Below are positions 13,501-25,500 of a DNA stretch of 64,000 nucleotides, piece after piece (the stretch's first letter is position 1; every line of letters starts with the position of its first letter). Location of the stretch: the NCBI RefSeq assembly GCF_039555335.1, contig NC_092637.1, positions 1,178,001 to 1,242,000 on the forward strand. The letters are read 5' to 3'. Made by a program: the position numbers and the translations under genes. The notes beneath the pieces are model-generated. The model made no database searches. It saw only the letters and a program-made list of their open reading frames with translations, and was not told where the DNA came from. Origin of the DNA: Amphiura filiformis (lineage: Eukaryota > Echinodermata > Ophiuroidea > Amphilepidida > Amphiuridae).

Positions 13501-16500
13501 GCGTATACGCTACAGTAAAAGTGTGGACTACAAGGTATAGGAGGAGTTGTTGAAATGCCTATGAATAACAGGGTTTAAGCTACACTAGCAAGTGCCACAC
13601 CGTTGCAACGATCCACCCGGGGTGATGTAAAGTAGCAGGCAGGACTAGTGTAGAGTCCTATAAAAATGTCGTTGGAATAGTTCTTTCATTGGTAGAACAT
13701 CAACACTGTCACCATCGAAGCCTATTTTCACAGTATAGATTGCACTGGGGTCTCTGGACTTGGGACCAGACTTTGGCGGGTTAAACCGGTTTTATGAGCG
13801 TTCAACCGTCCCACATCCCTCCAAGTGCATTATTGGTGAAGTTAGGTCCACCTGGTTGAATGCTTTGTTTTGACCTGCATGCACTTTACAGAAGTAGTGA
13901 GCCTCTTTAGCGGTAGGCCGTATCTATTCCTACTTCGGTACAAGGCGGTGTTGGTTGTGCATCGGCTTACTCCAGCCTATCGCTTGAAGTGTTTGGTGCA
14001 GGTAGTCTCCAGATTCTCGAGGAACGTAATTGGGAAGTTATAGATGGTGAATTCTTATGTCAGTTTTGATATGATTGCCTTGTACTTAAGCCTATGAATA
14101 ACAAGGCTTAAGCTTTGACTCTTGAAGTTTTAGATGAGATTAAACAATCAAACTGGATAAAACGTATTATTATAGCCTAGTTTGATTTTTTTGACAATTT
14201 TGCAAGTTGATAGTTTCAGCTTCACATTAACTCAGTGTTTCCTGGAAGAGGTTTTTCAAAATCTACAACAAAATCTACAACAATCTCTGCAAATTTGACA
14301 TGGACTATAAATCATTTACTAGGCAAAGGAATAGCAAGTGCTAATTCATGGATATAAATGAATCAGTCTATAAGTCATTGCTTATCAAAATTTGCTTATG
14401 AATATAATTGAGCCCTGCTGCTTATTCCATTTGCCAAACAATTGTTTGCTGTACAGTGGTTACGTATATCACAACGAAACGTTTCTGCCAGCTTCCCCAG
14501 TTTCCCACCATCAATACCAAAACATCTTTCTCTGATTTTAATATAATTATTCTAATCTAATCTCATATCGTTCCATCTTCTCAATACAGTTGATGTTTTC
14601 AAATTTGAACGAGAATTCTATTGTGTTCTTGAAAACGATACATCCTTAGAAGTGAAGGTAATCCGAACTGGAGGCGGAACCGATCAATCTATGATAAGTA
14701 AGTGCATACAATAGGAACACATTTATTTTCAAGTTGTCATTTTTAGATAAAGGACCTTTGTTTTGAATGCCTTTGTCGCCGAGGAGCATGGTTTCAAAAT
14801 GACTTTGATTCATTCATTATTCATTGACTTTTTTCTAGCCCTTGTTGAAACAGACATCACAACTTCTAGTTCTGACTACACAGTGCCAACCTCTGTTACC
14901 TTCAGAAGTGGGTTGGACATCGTCATGTTTACTGTAGACATAGACGACGACATGATTGTTGAGGAAACCGAATGTCTCGAAGTAGCTCTTTCGAATCCTT
15001 CAAATGGGAGCCTTGCAGATTGCCAAATTACGACAACTATTTGCATCAAAGATGACGATACAACGAGTAAGTGGTATTTGTTTTTATTTACCATGCACGT
15101 ATCAAAATTGAAGATAATACGTTTTCTTATCCAGCTTTACAGAAAACATCTAAACTACAAATACGTTATTATAGACATACTTTTTCAAATGTAATTTTTA
15201 CTACTAGTTACTCTCAAATTAATTTCCAATAAGAATATTGTATTTTGAAGTTCACAGTAAAATGTATTCTTTCGAATGAAAAAAACTAAAGTGAGGTATC
15301 TTTTCTTCTTTAGACATGCACATTGCTATTGCTTACTTATATCAACTTTGATTAAGTCATCTTTCTTTGGTTTTTAAAACGGTTTTTCTATGTATTCGAT
15401 TAAGTCCAGTTGCACAGTCAAATTTTAGAAAGCTGATTTATCTAGCATGAGATAGGCGTCAGAATGAAACTGATGGTTGTTCAACTTCACTCACCAATAG
15501 CAAACGCTATTAGCAAACAGCATGGAGTCGAAAAAGTTTTTGTTCACTCTCTCAGACTTCGTAACACTCAGTCCCAAATTATTGGGCATTTGTTTTGTTC
15601 TTATATTAATACATTTAAATATAATCTTGCTTGTTTAATATCTTCTCATTGCAGGTGTTTTCAAATTTGAAAGAGAATTCTATTGTGTTCTTGAAGGCGA
15701 TACATCATTAGATGTGAATGTAATCCGAACAGGAGAGGGGACCGATCAATCTATGATAAGTAAGTGCATACAGTAGGAACATATTTATGTTCAAGTTACC
15801 TTCTTGGAGAAAGGACTTTTGCATTGAATGCTTTTGTCGCCGTGGAGCTTGGTTTCAAAATGACTTTGATTAATTCTTTATTCATTCACTCTTTTCTAGC
15901 CCTTGTTGAAAAAGACATCACAACATCAAACAATGACTATACACTGTCAACAGCTTCTGTTACCTTCGGAATTAGTATAAACATCGCCATGTTTACTGTA
16001 GACATAGACGACGACATGATTGTTGAGGAAACCGAATGTTTCGAAGTAGCTTTTTCGAATCCTTCAAATGGGAGCCTTGCAGATTGCCAAATTACGACAA
16101 CTATTTGCATCAAAGATGACGATACAACGAGTAAGTGGTATTTGTTTTTATTTACCATGCATGTATCAAAATTGAAGATAATACGTTTTCTTATCCAGCT
16201 TTACAGAAAACATCTAAACTACAAATACGTTATTATAGACATACCTTTTCAAATGTAATTTTTACTACTAGTTACTCTCACATTAATTTCCAATAAGAAT
16301 ATTGTATTTTTAAGTTCACAGTAAAATGTATTCTTTCCAATGAAAAAAACTAAAGTGAGGTATCTTTTCTTCTTTAGACATGCACATTGCTATTGCTTCT
16401 TATATCAACTTTGATTAAGTCATCTTTCTTTGGTTTTTAAAACTGTTTTTCTATGTATTCGATTAAGTCCAGTTGCACAGTCAAATTTTAGAAAGCTGAT

Positions 16501-19500
16501 TTATCTAGCATGAGATAGGCGTCAGAATGAAACTGATGGCTGTTCAACTTCACTCACCAATAGCAAACGCTATTAGCAAACAGCATGGATTCGAAAAAGT
16601 TTTTGTTCACTCTCTCAGACTTCGTAACACTCAGTCCCAAATTATTGGGCATTTGTTTTGTTCTTATATTAATACATTTAAATATAATCTTGCTTGCTTT
16701 TAATATCTTCTCATTGCAGGTGTTTTCAAATTTGAAAGAGAATTCTATTGTGTTCTTGAAGGCGATACATCATTAGATGTGAATGTAATCCGAACAGGAG
16801 AGGGGACCGATCAATCTATGATAAGTAAGTGCATACAGTAGGAACATATTTATGTTCAAGTTACCTTCTTGGAGAAAGGACTTTTGTATTGAATGCTTTT
16901 GTCGCCGTGGAGCTTGGTTTCAAAATGACTTTGATTAATTCTTTATTTATTCACTCTTTTCTAGCCCTTGTTGAAAAAGACATCACAACATCAAACACTG
17001 ACTATACACTGCCAACAACTTCTGTTACCTTCGGAAGTAGTATAAACATCGCCATGTTTACTGTAGACATAGACGACGACATGATTGTTGAGGAAACCGA
17101 ATGTTTCGAAGTAGCTCTTTCGAATCCTTCAAATGGGAGCCTTGCAGATTGCCAAATTACGACAACTATTTGCATCAAAGATGACGATACAACGAGTAAG
17201 TGGTATTTGTTTTTATTTACCATGCATGTATCAAAATTGAAGATAATACGTTTTCTTATCCAGCTTTACAGAAAACATCTAAACTACAAATACGTTATTA
17301 TAGACATACTTTTTCAAATGCATTTTTTACTACTAGTTACTCTCACATTAATTTCCAATAAGAATATTGTATTTTGAAGTTCACAGTAAAATGTATTCTT
17401 TTGAATGAAAAAAACTAAAGTGAGGTATCTTTTCTTCTTTAGACATGCACATTGCTATTGCTTACTTCTTTGGTTTTTAAAACTGTTTTTCTATGTATTC
17501 GATTAAGTCCAGTTGCACAGTCAAATTTTAGAAAGCTGATTTATCTAGCATGAGATAGGCGTCAGAATGAAACTGATGGCTGTTCAACTTCACTCACCAA
17601 TAGCAAACGCAATTAGCAAACAGCATGGATTCGAAAAAGTTTTTGTTCACTCTCTCAGACTTCGTAACACTCAGTCCCAAATTATTGGGCATTTGTTTTG
17701 TTCTTATATTAATACATTTAAATATAATCTTGCTTGTTAAATATCTTCTCATTGCAGGTGTTTTCAAATTTGAAAGAGAATTCTATTGTGTTCTTGAAGG
17801 CGATACATCATTAGATGTGAATGTAATCCGAACTGGAGAGGGGACCGATCAATCTATGATAAGTAAGTGCATACAGTAGGAACTAAAACAAACGAAGACG
17901 GGAAACAGTTGTACAGCAAATTTTCGGTACTGGGCGTACCTTCTTCAGGCTTTATTACATATGAAATGACACAAGAAAACATATTTATGTTCAAGTTACC
18001 TTCTTGGAGAAAGGACTTTTGTATTGAATGCTTTTGTCGCCGTGGAGCTTGGTTTCAAAATGACTTTGATTAATTCTTTATTCATTCACTCTTTTCTAGC
18101 CCTTGTTGAAAAAGACATCACAACATCAAACACTGACTATACACTGCCAACAACTTCTGTTACCTTCGGAAGTAGTATAAACTTCGCCATGTTTACTGTA
18201 GATATAGACGACGACATGATTGTTGAGGAAACCGAATGTTTCGAAGTAGCTCTTTCGAATCCTTCAAATGGGAGCCTTGCAGATTGCCAAATTACGACAA
18301 CTATTTGCATCAAAGATGACGATACAACGAGTAAGTGGTATTTGTTTTATTTACCATGCATGTATCAAAATTGAAGATAATACGTTTTCTTATCCAGCTT
18401 TACAGAAAACATCTAAACTACAAATACGTTATTATAGACATACTTTTTCAAATGCATTTTTTACTACTAGTTACTCTCACATTAATTTCCAATAAGAATA
18501 TTGTATTTTGAAGTTCACAGTAAAATGTATTCTTTCCAATGAAAAAAATTAAAGTGAGGTATCTTTTCTTCTTTAGACATGCACATTGCTATTGCTTACT
18601 TCTTTGGTTTTTAAAACTGTTTTTCTATGTATTCGATTAAGTCCAGTTGCACAGTCAAATTTTAGAAAGCTGATTTATCTAGCATGAGATAGGCGTCAGA
18701 ATGAAACTGATGGCTGTTCAATTTCACTCACCAATAGCAAACGCTATTAGCAAACAGCATGGATTCGAAAAAGTTTTTGTTCACTCTCTCAGACTTCGTA
18801 ACACTCAGTCCCAAATTATTGGGCATTTGTTTTGTTCTTATATTAATACATTTAAATATAATCTTGCTTGTTTAATATCTTCTCATTGCAGGTGTTTTCA
18901 AATTTGAAAGAGAATTCTATTGTGTTCTTGAAGGCGATACATCATTAGATGTGAATGTAATCCGAACTGAAGAGGGACCGATCAATCTATGATAAGTAAG
19001 TGCATACAGTAGGAACATATTTATGTTCAAGTTACCTTCTTGGAGAAAGGACTTTTGTATTGAATGCTTTTGTCGCCGTGGAGCTTGGTTTCAAAATGAC
19101 TTTGATTAATTCTTTATTCATTCACTCTTTTCTAGCCCTTGTTGAAAAAGACATCACAACATCAAACACTGACTATACACTGCCAACAACTTCTGTTACC
19201 TTCGGAAGTAGTATAAACATCGTCATGTTTACTGTAGACATAGACGACGACATGATTGTTGAGGAAACCGAATGTTTCGAAGTAGCTCTTTCGAATCCTT
19301 CAAATGGGAGCCTTGCAGATTGCCAAATTACGACAACTATTTGCATCAAAGATGACGATACAACGAGTAAGTGGTATTTGTTTTTATTTACCATGCATGT
19401 ATCAAAATTGAAGATAATACGTTTTCTTATCCAGCTTTACAGAAAACATCTAAACTACAAATACGTTATTATAGACACACTTTTTCAAATGTAATTTTTA

Positions 19501-22500
19501 CTACTAGTTACTCTCACATTAATTTCCAATAAGAATATTGTATTTTGAAGTTCACAGTAAAATGTATTCTTTTGAATGAAAACAACTAAAGTGGGGTATC
19601 TTTTCTTCTTTAGACATGCACATTGCTATTGCTTACTTCTTTGGTTTTTAAAACTGTTTTTTCTATGTATTCGATTTAGTCCAGTTTCACAGTCAACTTT
19701 TAGAAAGCTGATTTATCTAGCATGAGATAGGCGTCAGAATGAAACTGATGGCTGTTCAACTTCACTCACCAATAGCAAACGCTATAAGCAAACAGCATGG
19801 AGTCGAAAAAGTTTTTGTTCACTCTCCCAGACTTCGTAACACTCAGTCCCAAATTATTGGGCATTTGTTTTGTTCTTATATTAATACATTTAAATATAAT
19901 CTTGCTTGTTTAATATCTTCTCATTGCAGGTGTTTTCAAATTTGAAAGAGAATTCTATTGTGTTCTTGAAGGCGATACATCATTAGATGTGAATGTAATC
20001 CGAACTGGAGAGGGGACCGATCAATCTATGATAAGTAAGTGCATACAGTAGGAACTAAAACAAACGAAGACGGGAAACAGTTGTACAGCAAATTTTCGGT
20101 ACTGGGCGTACCTTCTTCAGGCTTTATTACATATGAAATGACACAAGAAAACATATTTATGTTCAAGTTACCTTCTTGGAGAAAGGACTTTTGTATTGAA
20201 TGCTTTTGTCGCCGTGGAGCTTGGTTTCAAAATGACTTTGATTAATTCTTTATTCATTCACTCTTTTCTAGCCCTTGTTGAAAAAGACATCACAACATCA
20301 AACACTGACTATACACTGCCAACAACTTCTGTTACCTTCGGAAGTAGTATAAACTTCGCCATGTTTACTGTAGATATAGACGACGACATGATTGTTGAGG
20401 AAACCGAATGTTTCGAAGTAGCTCTTTCGAATCCTTCAAATGGGAGCCTTGCAGATTGCCAAATTACGACAACTATTTGCATCAAAGATGACGATACAAC
20501 GAGTAAGTGGTATTTGTTTTTATTTACCATGCATGTATCAAAATTGAAGATAATACGTTTTCTTATCCAGCTTTACAGAAAACATCTAAACTACAAATAC
20601 GTTATTATAGACATACTTTTTCAAATGCATTTTTTACTACTAGTTACTCTCACATTAATTTCCAATAAGAATATTGTATTTTGAAGTTCACAGTAAATTG
20701 TATTCTTTCCAATGAAAAAAATTAAAGTGAGGTATCTTTTCTTCTTTAGACATGCACATTGCTATTGCTTACTTCTTTGGTTTTTAAAACTGTTTTTCTA
20801 TGTATTCGATTAAGTCCAGTTGCACAGTCAAATTTTAGAAAGCTGATTTATCTAGCATGAGATAGGCGTCAGAATGAAACTGATGGCTGTTCAATTTCAC
20901 TCACCAATAGCAAACGCTATTAGCAAACAGCATGGATTCGAAAAAGTTTTTGTTCACTCTCTCAGACTTCGTAACACTCAGTCCCAAATTATTGGGCATT
21001 TGTTTTGTTCTTATATTAATACATTTAAATATAATCTTGCTTGTTTAATATCTTCTCATTGCAGGTGTTTTCAAATTTGAAAGAGAATTCTATTGTGTTC
21101 TTGAAGGCGATACATCATTAGATGTGAATGTAATCCGAACTGAAGAGGGGACCGATCAATCTATGATAAGTAAGTGCATACAGTAGGAACATATTTATGT
21201 TCAAGTTACCTTCTTGGAGAAAGGACTTTTGTATTGAATGCTTTTGTCGCCGTGGAGCTTGGTTTCAAAATGACTTTGATTAATTCTTTATTCATTCACT
21301 CTTTTCTAGCCCTTGTTGAAAAAGACATCACAACATCAAACACTGACTATACACTGCCAACAACTTCTGTTACCTTCGGAAGTAGTATAAACATCGTCAT
21401 GTTTACTGTAGACATAGACGACGACATGATTGTTGAGGAAACCGAATGTTTCGAAGTAGCTCTTTCGAATCCTTCAAATGGGAGCCTTGCAGATTGCCAA
21501 ATTACGACAACTATTTGCATCAAAGATGACGATACAACGAGTAAGTGGTATTTGTTTTTATTTACCATGCATGTATCAAAATTAAAGATAATACGTTTTC
21601 TTATCCAGCTTTACAGAAAACATCTAAACTACAAAATGTTATTATAGACATACTTTTTCAAATGCAATTTTTACTACTAGTTACTCTCACATTAATTTCC
21701 AATAAGAATATTGTATTTTGAAGTTCACAGTAAAATGTATTCTTTCCAATGAAAAAAACTAAAGTGAGGTATCTTTTCTTCTTTAGACATGCACATTGCT
21801 ATTGCTTACTTCTTTGGTTTTTAAAACTGTTTTTTCTATGTATTCGATTAAGTCCAGTTGCACAGTCAAATTTTAGAAAGCTGATTTATCTAGCATGAGA
21901 TAGGCGTCAGAATGAACTGATGGCTGTTCAACTTCACTCACCAATAGCAAACGCTATTAGCAAACAGCATGGAGTCGAAAAAGTTTTTGTTCACTCTCTC
22001 AGGCTTCGTAACACTCAGTCCCAAATTATTGGGCATTTGTTTTGTTCTTATATTAATACATTTAAATATAATCTTGCTTGTTTAATATCTTCTCATTGCA
22101 GGTGTTTTCAAATTTGAAAGAGAATTCTATTGTGTTCTTGAAGGCGATACATCATTAGATGTGAATGTAATCCGAACTGGAGAGGGGACCGATCAATCTA
22201 TGATAAGTAAGTGCATACTATTTATGTTCAAGTTACCTTCTTGGAGAAAGGACTTTTGTATTGAATGCTTTTGTCGCCGTGGAGCATGGTTTCAAAATGA
22301 CTTTGATTAATTCTTTATTCATTCACTCTTTTCTAGCCCTTGTTGAAAAAGACATCACAACATCATACACTGACTATACACTGCCAACAACTTCTGTTAC
22401 CTTCGGAAGTAGTATAAACATCGCCATATTTACTGTAGACATAGACGACGACATGATTGTTGAGGAAACCGAATGTTTCGAAGTAGCTCTTTCGAATCCT

Positions 22501-25500
22501 TCAAATGGGAGCCTTGCAGATTGCCAAATTACGACAACTATTTGCATCAAAGATGACGATACAACGAGTAAGTGGTATTTGTTTTTATTTACCATGCATG
22601 TATCAAAATTGAAGATAATACGTTTTCTTATCCAGCTTTACAGAAAACATCTAAACTACAAATACGTTATTATATACATACTTTTTCAAATGTAATTTTT
22701 ACTACTAGTTACTCTCACATTAATTTCCAATAAGAATATTGTATTTTGAAGTTCACCGTAAAATGTATTCTTTCGAATGAAAAAAAAACTAAAGTGAGGT
22801 ATCTTTTCTTCTTTAGACATGCACATTGTAGTCCAGTCAATCTAAACAAATAAGTGGTGTCAGTCACCACTAATTGCAACAATTTTTTTTTTCACTTTTA
22901 TACATTTTAGAGATGTCCCCTGAACATCATACAAAAAATATACTAAAATATACTTGGTGGAAAGGTAGTTTTTGGCGGGAAAAGGTCATACAGGGGTCAA
23001 ATTTCAAAATTGCTTTAATATTTTTAAAAACTATACCAAAGCATTCCTCTAGTCTTAAGGATTCAGAAAAAGTATAGTTTGTCATATCTGTGATGTACCA
23101 TTCTCAAGTTATAAGCAAAAAGGTCAAAGGTCAAATTTTAGGCTCCACGTGGGTCAACTTCGAAAAAAGCTCCGATTTCCTTAAAATGGTCTCAAAGTGT
23201 TCGTCCTTAAAAACACTCCAAAATAAGAATAGTTTGCCATATCTTGATGTTTCGTTACCTAGGTAGCAGGGTAAAAGAGGTCATTGACCATTGAACTCTA
23301 TTGACCCCGACCTAGTTTTCGATGTTACGCATGTAATAAACAACCTAAACAGTGCAAATATTCTTTAAATGAATTATGTTTGCAAGCCGAACAATTTGAG
23401 ACCATTTTGGTTAAAATCAGCCAATTTTTAGTTTTTTGACCTCTGTTGAACCCAACATTTGACCTTTGACCTTTTCGGTTATAACTCAAGAACCGTACAT
23501 CACAGATATGGCAAACTATATTTTTTCTGAATCCCTATGACTAGAGGAATAATTTGGTATAGTTTTTAAATTGTTTGGAGCGATTTTGAAATTTGACCCC
23601 TGTATGACCTTTTCCCGCCCAAAACTACTTTTCCACCAAGTATATTTTAGTATACTTTTTGTATGCTGCTCAGGGACATCTCTGACATTCATAGCAGTGG
23701 AAAAATTCTGTTGCAATTAGTGGTGAGTCAAAACCCACTTTGACTGGACTATTGCTATTGCTTACTTCTTTGGTTTTTAAAACTGTTTTTTCTATGTATT
23801 CGATTAAGTCCAGTTGCACAGTCAAATTTTAGAAAGCTGATTTATCTAGCATGAGATAGGCGTCAGAATGAAACTGATGGCTGTTCAACTTCACTCACCA
23901 ATAGCAAACGCTATTAGCAAACAGCATGGATTCGAAAAAGTTTTTGTTCACTCTCTCAGACTTCGTAACACTCAGTCCCAAATTATTGGGCATTTGTTTT
24001 GTTCTTATATTAATACATTTAAATATAATCTTGCTTGTTTAATATCTTCTCATTGCAGGTGTTTTCAAATTTGAAAGAGAATTCTATTGTGTTCTTGAAG
24101 GCGATACATCATTAGATGTGAATGTAATCCGAACTGGAGAGGGGACCGATCAATCTATGATAAGTAAGTGCATACAGTAGGAACATATTTATGTTCAAGT
24201 TACCTTCTTGGAGAAAGGACTTTTGTATTGAATGCTTTTGTCGCCGTGGAGCATGGTTTCAAAATGACTTTGATTAATTCTTTATTCATTCACTCTTTTC
24301 TAGCCCTTGTTGAAAAAGACATCACAACATCAAACACTGACTATACACTGCCAACAACTTCTGTTACCTTCGGAAGTAGTATAAACATCGCCATGTTTAC
24401 TGTAGACATAGACGACGACATGATTGTTGAGGAAACCGAATGTTTCGAAGTAGCTCTTTCGAATCCTTCAGATGGGAGCCTTGCAGATTGCCAAATTACG
24501 ACAACTATTTGCATCAAAGATGACGATACAACGAGTAAGTGGTATTTGTTTTTATTTACCATGCACCTATCAAAATTGAAGATAATACGTTTTCTTATCC
24601 AGCTTTACAGAAAACATCTAAACTACAAATACGTTATTATAGACATACTTTTTCAAATGTAATTTTTACTACTAGTTACTCTCACATTAATTTCCAATAA
24701 GAATATTGTATTTTGAAGTTCACAGTAAAGTGTATTCTTTCGAATGAAAAAAACTAAAGTGAGGTATCTTTTCTTCTTTAGACATGCACAATGCTATTGC
24801 TTACTTATATCAACTTTGATTAAGTCATCTTTCTTTGGTTATTAAAACTTTTTCTATGTATTCGATTAAGTCCAGTTGCACAGTCAAATTTTAGAAAGCT
24901 GATTTATCTAGCATGAGATAGGCGTCAGAATGAAACTGATGGCTGTACAGCTTCACTCACCAATAGCAAACGCTATTAGCAAACAGCATGGAGTCGAAAA
25001 GTTTTTGTTCACTCTCTCAGACTTCGTAACACTCAGTCCCAAATTATTGGGCATTTGTTTTGTTCTTATATTAATACATTTAAATATAATCTTGCTTGTT
25101 TAATATCTTCTCATTGCAGGTGTTTTCAAATTTGAAAGAGAATTCTATTGTGTTCTTGAAGGCGATACATCATTAGATGTGAATGTAATCCGAACTGGAG
25201 AGGGGACCGATCAATCTATGATAAGTAAGTGCATAGAGTAGGAACATATTTATGTTCAAGTTATCTTCTTGGAGAAAGAACTTTTGTTTTGAATGCTTTT
25301 GTCGAGCATTGATTAATTCTTTATTCATTCACTCTTTTCTAGACCTTGTTGGAAACGACATCACAACATATAACTCTGACTATACACTACCACCTTCTGT
25401 TACCTTCGGAAGTGCTATAAACATCGCCATGTTTACTGTAGACATAGACGACGACATAACTGTTGAGGAAACCGAATGTTTTGAAGTAGCTCTTTCGAAT

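Noticed and set aside
15464-15670. A 68-codon open frame repeated before every array 1 first exon
   Set aside because: It lies in the intron and runs into the exon in another frame. Its conservation is explained by the recent duplication of whole units, and it has no domain similarity.
17002-17223. Antisense 73-codon frames opposite each second exon
   Set aside because: Shadow of the coding strand, repeated only because the exon is repeated.
16829-17377. Longer frames covering each array 1 second exon plus flanking intron
   Set aside because: The extra residues come from reading through the acceptor and donor. The splice sites and Calx-beta boundaries place the exon precisely inside.
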